The notes beneath the pieces are model-generated. The model made no database searches. It had not been told where the DNA came from and saw nothing but the letters and a program-made list of their open reading frames with translations. From Antarctobacter heliothermus (GTDB taxonomy: Bacteria; Pseudomonadota; Alphaproteobacteria; Rhodobacterales; Rhodobacteraceae), in the NCBI RefSeq assembly GCF_002237555.1, contig NZ_CP022542.1, forward strand, positions 62,001 through 126,000: a DNA stretch of 64,000 nt, written 5' to 3'. Position 1 is the stretch's first letter. Every line of letters starts with the position of its first letter. Of this stretch, positions 43,183-51,295 are shown piece after piece. Both the position numbers and the translations under genes were made by a program.

Positions 43183-44172
43183 ATGATGTTCAAGGCTCTG
43201 CTTGTTGAAAAGAACGAAGACGGAAAAACCTCTGCCGCAGTGCAGGAGATCCGTGAGGACCAACTGCCCGAGGGCGATGTAACGGTCGCCGTCGAGTATT
43301 CGACGGTGAACTACAAGGACGGGCTGTGCATCGGGCCGGGCGGCGGTCTGGTGCGGACCTATCCGCATGTGCCGGGCATCGATTTTGCCGGCACGGTCGA
43401 GACCTCCGACGACGACCGCTACAAACCCGGCGACAAGGTGGTGCTGACCGGCTGGCGCGTGGGCGAGAACCGCTGGGGCGGCTACGCGCAAAAGGCCCGC
43501 GTCAAGGCGGACATGCTGGTGCCGCTGCCCGAGGGGCTGACACCGCGGCAGGCGATGGCCGTGGGCACCGCCGGTCTGACCGCGATGCTGGCGGTGATGG
43601 CGCTGGAGGATCAGGGGATCAAGGACGGGCCGGTGCTGGTCACCGGGGCTGCGGGTGGTGTCGGATCGGTGGCCACCGCCATTCTGGCCAAGCTGGGGCA
43701 CGAGGTTGCCGCCGTCACCGGACGCCCGGAGCAGGGCGACTATCTGCGCGGCCTTGGCGCGACACAGATCGTCGCCCGCGACGAGCTGACCGAAGTCACC
43801 CGCAAACCGCTGGAGGCAGAGGTCTGGGGCGGATGCGTTGACGCCGTGGCAGGCGCGATGCTGGGCCGGGTGCTGAAACAGATGCACTACGGCGCATCGG
43901 TTGCCGCCATCGGTCTGGCGGGGGGCGCGGTGATCGAGGGCGCGCTGATCACGCCGTTTATCCTGCGCGGCGTCAATCTGCTGGGCATCGACAGCGTGAT
44001 GCAGCCCTATGACAACCGCGTCCGCGCATGGCAGCGCATCGCGCAGGATCTGCCGATGGACAAGCTGGAAAGCATGGTTCAGCCCGCCACCCTGTCAGAC
44101 CTGCCGCAACTGGGCCGCGACATCCTCAAGGGTCAGGTCAAGGGCCGCGTGGTGGTCGACGTCAACGCCTGA
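43183..44172 (+). CDS. acuI: acrylyl-CoA reductase (NADPH)
   Basis: 329 residues, MDR superfamily, YhdH/AcuI type. Motifs: STVNYKDGLCIGPGGGLVRT, PHVPGIDFAGTVE, GWRVGENRWGGYAQKARVK and the NADPH-binding VLVTGAAGGVGSVATAILAK (residues 151-170). AcuI reduces acrylyl-CoA to propionyl-CoA, removing the toxic acrylyl group formed from DMSP via cleavage or demethylation. It starts 7 bases behind dmdA with AGGAAAAAC upstream, the arrangement known from many roseobacters. The following gene is convergent, so acuI is the last gene of the operon. Confidence 0.93.
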   Translation: MMFKALLVEKNEDGKTSAAVQEIREDQLPEGDVTVAVEYSTVNYKDGLCIGPGGGLVRTYPHVPGIDFAGTVETSDDDRYKPGDKVVLTGWRVGENRWGGYAQKARVKADMLVPLPEGLTPRQAMAVGTAGLTAMLAVMALEDQGIKDGPVLVTGAAGGVGSVATAILAKLGHEVAAVTGRPEQGDYLRGLGATQIVARDELTEVTRKPLEAEVWGGCVDAVAGAMLGRVLKQMHYGASVAAIGLAGGAVIEGALITPFILRGVNLLGIDSVMQPYDNRVRAWQRIAQDLPMDKLESMVQPATLSDLPQLGRDILKGQVKGRVVVDVNA

Positions 44173-44213
44173 CGACAGACGGGCGGCGGGGCATCCCCCG
44201 CCGCCCGGGACAG

Positions 44214-46103
44214 TCAATTCGCCGGAATCCCCTTGGGCAGCATCATCCGTTTCTGCGCCGCAATCCGGAACGGCGCGTTGGGCGCGCCGTAGCCGCCGTA
44301 ACCGTCCACCCGCTGCACCACCTCGAAAAAGAAGCCGTTTTCGAAGGGCCGGGAATAAAACTGCAAAAACCCGCCCTGTGCGTCCTCGTCATAGAGGATG
44401 TCATGCGCCTGCAATTCCGCCAGCCGCGCGTCGTCCAGCGCAAACCGCGCCTTGAGATCCTTGTAATAGTTGGTCGGCATCGGCAGCGGCTCAAACCCCA
44501 GCGCCGCCATGTCGCGCGCCGTCGCCAGAATATCGTCGCTGGCAAAGGCCACATGCTGCACCGCACCGCCAAAACTGCCCGCCAGAAAGCCGCCCGCCAG
44601 CGTGCGGTGGGTTTCGGCCCCGTTCAGGGTGATCCGCACGGCCCCGTCGGGGCCATGGATCGCCTGACTGCGCACCAGCCCGTCCGGGTCGATCACATCG
44701 GTCATCACCGACCGCTGCATGTCAAAGATCGTGGTGTAGAACAGCGCCCAGCTGAGCATTTCGTCATAGCTCATGGTTTCGGCCAGATGGTCGATGCGGG
44801 TCAGCCCCGCGGCCTGCACGGCAGAGCCTTCCTCGGGGCGGAACTCGACCGACCAGACATCCGACAGCCCGCTGTGCGCATCCAGAAAATGCATCACGCT
44901 GCCGCCAACGCTGCGGATGGCGGGAATGTCCAGTTCACCGGGCGCGACCGGCTGATGAAACAGCGTCGCCCCCAGCGCCTTGGCACGTTGCGTTGTCTGC
45001 GCGGCACTCGCCACCCGCAGCCCCACGTCACACAGGCTGGTGCCGGTGGTGGTGTAGACCGAATTGGCAAAGCCGGTGGTTTCCTTGTTCAGGACCACCC
45101 GGATCTCGCCCTGCTGCCAGAGCGACACCTTTTTGGAGATGTGATTGCCGATATGGGTGAACCCCATGGTGCGCAGCAGCGCCTGCAGCGCCTCCGCCTC
45201 GGCCCCGCGAGTGGCAAACTCGATGAATTCGACCCCCTCGACCGTGACCCGCGCGGGCATCTCGGGCAGGTCGACACGGATGTCGGGTTCCGCCCGGCGC
45301 ACGTCGTCCATCGTCGCCACCAAAGACCGATAGCCATCGCGCGCCAGTTCCAGCGGACGACCGCTGCGAAACTGGTCGTTGAAGATCTCAAGGCTGATCC
45401 AGCCGTCATAGCCCGTCGCCGCCACCGCGCGCATGAAGTCGGTCACCGGCAGGTCGCCCTCACCGGGCATGTTGCGAAAGTGGCGCGACCAGTACAGCAG
45501 ATCCATGTCGATCTGCGGCGCGTCGGCCAGTTGGACAAAGGTGATCTTGTCCGACGGGATGCGGCGGATGGTGTTGGGATCGATCCGCCGCGCCAGCGTG
45601 TGAAAACTGTCCAGGATCACCCCGATATTGGGGTGATCGGCGCGGCGCACGATCTCCCACGCGTCGCGGTGGTCATTGACGTGCCGCCCCCATGCCAGCG
45701 CCTCATAGCCGACCTGGATGCCGTAATCGGCGGCAATTGCCCCCAGTTCGGCAAAATCCTCTGCGGCGCGGTCAATGCCCCCCAACGCCTGCGGGTGGGT
45801 CGAGGAACAGATCAGGATACGGTCGGTGCCCAGTTCTGCCATGGTGTCGAACTTGTGCCGCGCGCGGTCAAAGGCGCGGCGGCGCAGATCGCCGGTCAGC
45901 CCCTCAAAGTCGCGGAACGGCTGGAACAGCGTGATCTCCAGCCCCTGATCGCGGATCATGTCGCCGATCTGGCGCGGGCTGCCCGCATCGGCGATGAAAT
46001 CCTGCTCAAAGATCTCGATGCCGTCGAACCCGGCCTTGGCAATCGCCGTCAGCTTTTCCCGCAGGGTGCCGGAAATCGAAACAGTCGCGATCGAGGTTTT
46101 CAT
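44214..46103 (-). CDS. quiC: 3-dehydroshikimate dehydratase, fused to VOC dioxygenase-like domain
   Basis: 629 residues. Residues 1-270 form an AP-endonuclease-2/TIM-barrel domain with the divalent metal ligands of QuiC-type dehydratases: Glu134 (VGYEALAWG), Asp165 (GVILDSFHTL), Gln191 (FVQLADAP) and Glu239 (WISLEIFND), the same numbering I recall for Pseudomonas QuiC1. Residues from about 290 on are a two-module vicinal-oxygen-chelate domain like 4-hydroxyphenylpyruvate dioxygenase (GVEFIEFATRG; GGAVQHVAFASDD; HDILYDEDAQGGFLQFYS). The enzyme converts 3-dehydroshikimate to protocatechuate; the role of the C-terminal part is not settled. It overlaps the shikimate dehydrogenase gene by 4 bases. 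Confidence 0.9.
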   Translation of the reverse strand: MKTSIATVSISGTLREKLTAIAKAGFDGIEIFEQDFIADAGSPRQIGDMIRDQGLEITLFQPFRDFEGLTGDLRRRAFDRARHKFDTMAELGTDRILICSSTHPQALGGIDRAAEDFAELGAIAADYGIQVGYEALAWGRHVNDHRDAWEIVRRADHPNIGVILDSFHTLARRIDPNTIRRIPSDKITFVQLADAPQIDMDLLYWSRHFRNMPGEGDLPVTDFMRAVAATGYDGWISLEIFNDQFRSGRPLELARDGYRSLVATMDDVRRAEPDIRVDLPEMPARVTVEGVEFIEFATRGAEAEALQALLRTMGFTHIGNHISKKVSLWQQGEIRVVLNKETTGFANSVYTTTGTSLCDVGLRVASAAQTTQRAKALGATLFHQPVAPGELDIPAIRSVGGSVMHFLDAHSGLSDVWSVEFRPEEGSAVQAAGLTRIDHLAETMSYDEMLSWALFYTTIFDMQRSVMTDVIDPDGLVRSQAIHGPDGAVRITLNGAETHRTLAGGFLAGSFGGAVQHVAFASDDILATARDMAALGFEPLPMPTNYYKDLKARFALDDARLAELQAHDILYDEDAQGGFLQFYSRPFENGFFFEVVQRVDGYGGYGAPNAPFRIAAQKRMMLPKGIPAN

Positions 46104-46954
46104 GCCACTTCCTCCGTCTGGGTCAGCAGGGCGGTGCGCAGCGCAGGCTCATCCAGCGGCAGACCGGCAAAATGCGCCCATGCGTGCACGCCTTGATAAA
46201 AGAACAACTCATAGCCGGACAGGATCGTCGCCCCGGCGGCGGCGGCATCGGTCAGGAATTGCGTGTCGACCGGCGTATAAACCGCGTCAAAGGCCCAGCC
46301 CGCCCCCGCCATCGCGGCCTTGGGCAGCGGCGTGCCGTCATGACCCACCATGCCCACAGGGGTGCCGTTCAGCAGCCCCTCGGCACCCTTGGCCGCCTGT
46401 TCGGGGTCGCCCATCGCAACCACGCGCACCCCCTGCCCCAGCGCGCCCAATTCTGCCGCCAGTGTCTCTGCCTTGGCCATATCGCGGTCCACCAGCCGGA
46501 TTTCCTGCGCCTTCAGCGCCACCAGCGCAAAGGCCAGCGCGCGGCCCACGCCGCCGGTGCCGATCAGACAGCAGACACCGGGCGCCGCGTCCCCGCGCGC
46601 CCCGCGATAGGCCGCCATAAAGCCGGTGTAATCGGTGTTCTGGCCCTTGGGGCCATCCGCCTCGAACAGCACGGTATTCACCGCCCCGATGGCCCGCACC
46701 AGCGGATCATCGACAGTGACCTTGGCAGCGGCGCGTTCCTTATAGGGATAGGTCACGTTGATACCGCGATAGCCGCACGCTGCGCACTGGGCAAAGACGG
46801 TGTCAAAATCCGCGCCCATGTCCTTGGGGATCAGCCGGTCATAGCGCACCACCATACCGTTCTGCCGCCCCCCCAGCCGGTGCAGCAACGGGGTGCGGGA
46901 CCGCCCGATATTGTCGCCGATCAGTCCCAGTTTCAGGTCGGGCGTGTCCGTCAT
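46100..46954 (-). CDS. shikimate/quinate dehydrogenase family protein
   Basis: 284 residues. AroE-family features: GLIGDNIGRSRTPLLH with the substrate-binding Ser/Thr, NVTYPYKERA with the catalytic Lys72, AVNTV, NTDYTGF with Asp108, and the cofactor loop IGTGGVGRAL (residues 131-140). Operon position between a dehydratase and a TctABC transporter suggests catabolic oxidation of shikimate (or quinate) to 3-dehydroshikimate, rather than the biosynthetic AroE, which is expected elsewhere. GGQNG/RQNG in place of common acceptor residues supports a different substrate range. ATG 46954 lies 5 bases after the TctA stop. Confidence 0.88.
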   Translation of the reverse strand: MTDTPDLKLGLIGDNIGRSRTPLLHRLGGRQNGMVVRYDRLIPKDMGADFDTVFAQCAACGYRGINVTYPYKERAAAKVTVDDPLVRAIGAVNTVLFEADGPKGQNTDYTGFMAAYRGARGDAAPGVCCLIGTGGVGRALAFALVALKAQEIRLVDRDMAKAETLAAELGALGQGVRVVAMGDPEQAAKGAEGLLNGTPVGMVGHDGTPLPKAAMAGAGWAFDAVYTPVDTQFLTDAAAAGATILSGYELFFYQGVHAWAHFAGLPLDEPALRTALLTQTEEVA

Positions 46955-46958
46955 GGTC

Positions 46959-48464
46959 TCAGGCCTCCTTGCCAAAGATGCGCGCCTTGCCCCAGCGCCA
47001 GACCGGCGTCTGTGACACAAAGATCAGGATCACCGCGACAAACAGCACCAGCGACAGCGGGCTGGTCACGATGCCCTCAAAGAACCGGCCCAGATCCTCG
47101 CGCTCTGAAATGATGGCCCGGCGCCAGTTGTCATCCAGCAGCCGCGACAGGATCACCCCCAGAATGACCGGCCCCAGCGGATAGCCGTAGTGGCGCATGA
47201 AGTAGCCAAACACGCCAAAACCCAGCATCCAGTAGACATCGGTGATCGAATTGTTCACCGCAAAGGCCCCGACGATGCTGAGCAGCATGATCAGCGGGAT
47301 CATCACGCTGCGCGGCATCTCGACGATCTTGGTAAAGACGCGGATGCCGGTCAGACCGAACAGCAGCATGAAGCAGTTGGCCGTCACAAGGCAGCCGACG
47401 ATGAACCAGAACATGTCGGGCTGGTCGATCATCAGCATCGGGCCGGGATTCAGCCCGTGGATGAACAGCGCACCGATCATGATCGCCGTCACCGCGTCGC
47501 CGGGAATGCCCAGCGTCATCATCGGGATGAACGCGCCGCCCACGGCGGCGTTGTTGGCGGTCTCGGGGGCCACCAGCCCCTCTATCGCGCCCTCCCCAAA
47601 GGGGCGTTCGGGCTCTTTGGTCACGCGCTTGGCGTGGTCATAGGCCATCAGCGCCGCGATATCGCCGCCCGTGCCGGGCAGCGCGCCGATCACCACCCCG
47701 ATGGTCGAGGTCTGCAACGACAGCGGCAGGTGCTTTTTCACCGTCGACAGCGAGGGCACGATGCGGCTGATCTTTTGCCGCACGGCGGTCTTGTCGACGT
47801 GGTGCAGTTGCAGCAGCGCCTCAGAGACGCCGAACATGCCGATCATCACCGCGATAAAGGAAATCCCCCCCTCCATCAGCCGCAGGTCAAAGGTGAACCG
47901 CTCGGCAAAGGTCAGCGGGTCACGCCCCACCGCGCCAATGGCAAGGCCAAGCGCGCCCGCAAAGATGCCCTTGACCAGCGACCCCTGGCTGAGCGAGCCA
48001 ACCAGCAGGATGCCGAGGATCGCCAGCAGCATGTAATCGCGCGGCTGAAACTTCAGCGCGAAATCCGACACGAAAGGCGCGGCCAAGGCCAGCACGCCGA
48101 TGCCGACAAAGCCGCCGATGAAACTCATGACCGTGGTCACGCCAATCGCCGTGCCCGCCTCACCGCGCTGCGCCATCGGATAGCCGTCCAGCGCCGTGGC
48201 AATGGCCGAGGGCGCGCCGGGGATGTTCAGCAGGATCGCCGTGCGCGAGCCGCCGTAAACCCCGCCCATATAGATGCCGATCATCAATGAGATCGCCGGG
48301 TAGACATCCCATGAAAAGGTGAACGAGATCAGGATCGACACCGCCATCGTCACCGACAGACCGGGGATCGCGCCGACATAAATGCCCGCAAAGGTGCCCA
48401 CCCCCACAAGCAGCAACAGCTGCGGCTGGCTGAACACCAGCAGGAAATCCATCAGCGCGGTCAT
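46959..48464 (-). CDS. tctA: tripartite tricarboxylate transporter, large permease
   Basis: 501 residues with about twelve membrane helices. The two conserved TctA elements are present: GAIPGLSVTMAVSILISFTF and, in the second half, GALPGTGGDIAALMAYDHAK, as well as LLNIPGAPSAIATALDGYPM with AQRGEAGTA after it. It forms the inner-membrane channel of a TTT system together with TctB and the periplasmic TctC. It overlaps tctB by 4 bases and runs directly into the shikimate dehydrogenase gene. Given the neighbours, the cargo may be shikimate, quinate, dehydroshikimate or protocatechuate. Confidence 0.93.
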   Translation of the reverse strand: MTALMDFLLVFSQPQLLLLVGVGTFAGIYVGAIPGLSVTMAVSILISFTFSWDVYPAISLMIGIYMGGVYGGSRTAILLNIPGAPSAIATALDGYPMAQRGEAGTAIGVTTVMSFIGGFVGIGVLALAAPFVSDFALKFQPRDYMLLAILGILLVGSLSQGSLVKGIFAGALGLAIGAVGRDPLTFAERFTFDLRLMEGGISFIAVMIGMFGVSEALLQLHHVDKTAVRQKISRIVPSLSTVKKHLPLSLQTSTIGVVIGALPGTGGDIAALMAYDHAKRVTKEPERPFGEGAIEGLVAPETANNAAVGGAFIPMMTLGIPGDAVTAIMIGALFIHGLNPGPMLMIDQPDMFWFIVGCLVTANCFMLLFGLTGIRVFTKIVEMPRSVMIPLIMLLSIVGAFAVNNSITDVYWMLGFGVFGYFMRHYGYPLGPVILGVILSRLLDDNWRRAIISEREDLGRFFEGIVTSPLSLVLFVAVILIFVSQTPVWRWGKARIFGKEA

Positions 48465-49027
48465 TTTTCCCCTCCGGACATCAATGCGCGGAAAAACTGG
48501 ACCACTTCGGCCTCTGGCACGATGCCCGCAGGCATCAGCACGGAAAACACGATGCGGAAGATCAGCCAGATCACCAGCAGGCTGATCAGCGAAATCCCCA
48601 CCGTCCAGAGCCAGCCGCGATGCGCCAACAGCTTGACCGCAACAATCAGGAACAGCGCCGAGGTCGGCAAAAAGCCCAGCGGCCGCAGCAACAGGCCATA
48701 GCCCACCAGCAGCCCGGCAAACAGGATCACCCGCACCGGCAGGATGTCCCGCATCAGCGTCTCTGCCCGGTCCAGCGGCAGCCTGCCGGTGCGCAGCGCC
48801 ACCAGTGCCGCACTGACAACCATGGCCAGACTGGCCGCCATCGGGATGGCCCCGGCAGAGGACAGTTTGTCAAATCCCGCGATGCCGTAGGCCTCCCACA
48901 GCAGGAACAGGCTGGCCGCCAACAAGATCACGGCAAAGCCCAGCTCACCGGGGCGGCGCTTGTCGGGGGTGCCTCCGGGTGTTGCGTCGGATGTGCCGTC
49001 GTGGTGGTCCGGATCTATGCGTTGCAT
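48461..49027 (-). CDS. tctB: tripartite tricarboxylate transporter, small permease
   Basis: 188 residues with four membrane helices (GFAVILLAASLFLLWEAYGI; IPMAASLAMVVSAALVAL; VILFAGLLVGYGLLLRPLGF; LWTVGISLISLLVIWLIFRI), the normal TctB pattern, and a polar N-terminus of about 30 residues. It overlaps tctA by 4 bases, consistent with translational coupling. The gap to tctC is about 110 bases. Confidence 0.88.
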   Translation of the reverse strand: MQRIDPDHHDGTSDATPGGTPDKRRPGELGFAVILLAASLFLLWEAYGIAGFDKLSSAGAIPMAASLAMVVSAALVALRTGRLPLDRAETLMRDILPVRVILFAGLLVGYGLLLRPLGFLPTSALFLIVAVKLLAHRGWLWTVGISLISLLVIWLIFRIVFSVLMPAGIVPEAEVVQFFRALMSGGEK

Positions 49028-49137
49028 GGGCGCCTCCTCCCGTTTGCAGCTTCATGATCGAAAAGGGGCGCCGCTGGTCGCAACGGACAGGCGGCGCCCC
49101 GAATGTCGGCAGGCCCCGCAGGGCCCGCCGATCGGTG

Positions 49138-50139
49138 TTATTCGCCCGGACGGGCGATGCCGAACTCCTCAGGAGAGTTCTTGGCCAGACCGGCATCCTG
49201 CAGCAGCCATGCGGTGCCCTGCTGCCACTTGGACAGGAACGCCTCGGCCTCGGCGCCGGAAATCCCCATCAGGGTGTATCCACGGCCCTCCATCAGCTCG
49301 ACAAATTCGGCGTTCTGCGCCCCTTCGGCATAGGCGGCGGATAGTTTCGCCACCACGTCATCGGGCGTGCCTTTCTTGGCGAAAACGCCAAAGAACGGCC
49401 CCCAGGGCAGATAGGTGTTATAGCCGTCATTGACCTCTGTCACGGCGGGCACATCGGGCAGCCGGTCGCTGGGCGCGGTGTCCATGATGGCCAGCGGCTT
49501 CATGTTGCCGGCGCGGATGCCATCAACCGCCAGACCCAGCACAACCGGCATCACGTCAATCGCGCCGCCCTGCAGGCCGGTCAGCGCAGGACCGTCGCCA
49601 TCATAGGGCACCTCGATCACGTCCAGCCCGCCCTCGACGGCACCGATCATGGCGTTGATCACCGACGGCAACCCCCCCGGCCCGGTCGAGCCAAAGCGGA
49701 CCTCACCCGGATTGGCCGCGATATGGGCCATCATCTCGGCGTAGGTATCAAAGGGCGCATCGTTGTTGGCCACCAGAATGGGCGTGCCACGGGCCAGGAT
49801 GTTGACCGGGATGAATTCGCCGTAATCCTTGTCGCCAAGGCCCATGATCTTGTACAGCATCGGGTTTTCCGCGCCCATCAGCACGGTGTAGCCGTCGGCA
49901 TCCGCATCGGCCACATGGTTCAGCGCAATGGCACCGACCGCGCCGGTCATGTTCTGCATGACCACGTTGCCGCCCAGCACTTTTTCGGCGTGGGGCGTGA
50001 CAGCCCGCATCACCGTATCGGTCGAGCCACCGGCCCCCCACTGAATGATGCCCTGGATTTCCTTTTCCGGGTACTCGGCAGCGGCAAAACCGGCCGACAG
50101 CGCCAGCGCCGCAACGGCGCCGTAAAACATGCGTTTCAT
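49138..50139 (-). CDS. tctC: tripartite tricarboxylate transporter, substrate-binding protein
   Basis: 333 residues with a signal peptide (MKRMFYGAVAALALSAGFAA, cut before EYPEKEIQ). The TctC/Bug fold is shown by IQGIIQWGAGGSTDTVMRAV, GNVVMQNMTGAVGAIALNHV, RFGSTGPGGLPSVINAMIG and VPYDGDGPALTGLQGGAIDV. It captures the substrate in the periplasm. Most Bug proteins have Asp in the ligand loop; here GGSTD supplies it. ATG 50139 is preceded by GGGAGGATACC. It is the first gene of the tctC-tctB-tctA-shikimate dehydrogenase-quiC transcript. Confidence 0.93.
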   Translation of the reverse strand: MKRMFYGAVAALALSAGFAAAEYPEKEIQGIIQWGAGGSTDTVMRAVTPHAEKVLGGNVVMQNMTGAVGAIALNHVADADADGYTVLMGAENPMLYKIMGLGDKDYGEFIPVNILARGTPILVANNDAPFDTYAEMMAHIAANPGEVRFGSTGPGGLPSVINAMIGAVEGGLDVIEVPYDGDGPALTGLQGGAIDVMPVVLGLAVDGIRAGNMKPLAIMDTAPSDRLPDVPAVTEVNDGYNTYLPWGPFFGVFAKKGTPDDVVAKLSAAYAEGAQNAEFVELMEGRGYTLMGISGAEAEAFLSKWQQGTAWLLQDAGLAKNSPEEFGIARPGE

Positions 50140-50220
50140 GGTATCCTCCCTAAACGTCATCTCTTGTCGCCGCCGGTGTACTCCGGCGCGTAACCGGGAA
50201 ATAATCGCAGCGGCGGCTCG

Positions 50221-50264
50221 TAACGTCAAATACCCAATCTAACCGGACATTAACATAACGTTAT
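50221..50264. promoter_or_regulatory. candidate LysR sites between tctC and the LysR gene
   Basis: TAACGTCA is at 50221-50228 and a 10-bp palindrome, ATAACGTTAT, at 50255-50264. The octamer is repeated as TGACGTTA at 51212-51219 and 51242-51249 on the other side of the LysR gene. Such shared words around a LysR gene often mark its binding boxes. This one would cover the tctC promoter. Confidence 0.5.
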
Positions 50265-50265
50265 T

Positions 50266-51186
50266 TCACCGCTGCAGCCACGGCCCGTCCTCGACGGCCT
50301 TGGCCAGTTCGCGGCGGAATTGCTGGATGGTGTATTCGGCAAAGCCCGACAACACCCGGCCCTTCTTGCGCACCACATAGGTGGGAATCTTGGCCTCTTC
50401 GGTCAGCGGGCGGCGGACAACGCCGGGCATATAGACCTCGGCCACCGAAAACGCGTCGATCACCGCCACCCCCAACCCGTGCCGCACCAGACTGACCAGC
50501 GTCTGGGCAAAGCGCCCGCGCAGGGCGTGGCGCGGCGGCAGGCCCGCCTCAATGAACGGTTGCGCCAGCAGCTTGCCATAGGGGTCGGCGGGGTCGATGC
50601 CCACCAGCGGCTCGGTTGCCAGATCGTGCACCGACACACTGTCCCGCGCCGCCAGCCTGTGGCCGTCGGGCAGGATCACCACCAGCTGCCCCTCGGCGAT
50701 CTGCTCATTCTCCACGGCGGCGTTGTCGACCCGCGAGCTCATGATCACAAATTCGCCGCGCTCCAGCAGCAGGTAATCCACCGTCTCCTCGATCTTGAGG
50801 ATGTTGAGATCGATGAACAGATCGCCGTACCGCGCCCGCACCCGCTGCAACACCCGCGCGGCGATGAACTGCGCCACCGAGGGCGCAGAGGCAAAGGCCA
50901 GCCGCACGTCCTCGCCCTGTTGCAGCGCGCCGACCGCCTGTTGCAGGTTCTCGACGCCCTTGTAGACCTCACGCACCTGATCGAACACGGTGCTGGCCTC
51001 GATCGACGGCACAAACAGCCCGGCCTTGCGTTCGAACAGCCGGATGCCCAGCGAGTCCTCGGTGTGTTTCACAAGGCGGCTGATGCCGGGGGCCGAGACG
51101 TTCAGCATCTTGGCCGCCCCGCTGATCGTGCCGGTCATCATGACGGCGCGGATCACCTCGATCTGTCTCAGTGTCATCTCTGCCAT
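50266..51186 (-). CDS. LysR family transcriptional regulator
   Basis: 306 residues. The N-terminal winged helix-turn-helix reads MTLRQIEVIRAVMMTGTISG and AAKMLNVSAPGISRLVKHTE; the C-terminal effector domain follows (DVRLAFASAPSVAQFIAARV; GLGVAVIDAFSVAEVYMPGV). It lies between the tct operon on the same strand and the divergent flavoprotein/isomerase operon, both preceded by TGACGTTA-type words, and is likely to activate these genes when shikimate-like compounds are present. The ATG at 51186 has GGGGAGGC upstream; the Met at codon 4 is an alternative start. Confidence 0.9.
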   Translation of the reverse strand: MAEMTLRQIEVIRAVMMTGTISGAAKMLNVSAPGISRLVKHTEDSLGIRLFERKAGLFVPSIEASTVFDQVREVYKGVENLQQAVGALQQGEDVRLAFASAPSVAQFIAARVLQRVRARYGDLFIDLNILKIEETVDYLLLERGEFVIMSSRVDNAAVENEQIAEGQLVVILPDGHRLAARDSVSVHDLATEPLVGIDPADPYGKLLAQPFIEAGLPPRHALRGRFAQTLVSLVRHGLGVAVIDAFSVAEVYMPGVVRRPLTEEAKIPTYVVRKKGRVLSGFAEYTIQQFRRELAKAVEDGPWLQR

Positions 51187-51211
51187 TGCGCGGCCTCCCC
51201 GCGGATTAACC

Positions 51212-51249
51212 TGACGTTACGAGGAGGCAAAAACAAGCATTTGACGTTA
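51212..51249. promoter_or_regulatory. candidate LysR sites at the divergent promoter
   Basis: TGACGTTA is found twice, at 51212-51219 and 51242-51249, exactly 30 bases apart (about three helical turns), in the gap between the LysR gene and the flavoprotein gene. A regulator bound here could control both its own gene and the plus-strand operon. Confidence 0.5.
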
Positions 51250-51295
51250 GGCGTGTTTCGCCGAACCCTGTCCCCTGTCTGGATCAGGGGGGGTC

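Noticed and set aside
44028..46196. 722-codon plus-strand frame opposite the 3-dehydroshikimate dehydratase
   Set aside because: No motif is recognisable, whereas the minus strand has all QuiC metal ligands in order.
46100..46954. Housekeeping aroE of aromatic amino-acid synthesis
   Set aside because: The overlap with a quiC-like dehydratase and the adjoining TctABC operon favour a catabolic enzyme; a separate biosynthetic aroE is expected elsewhere, though this cannot be checked here.
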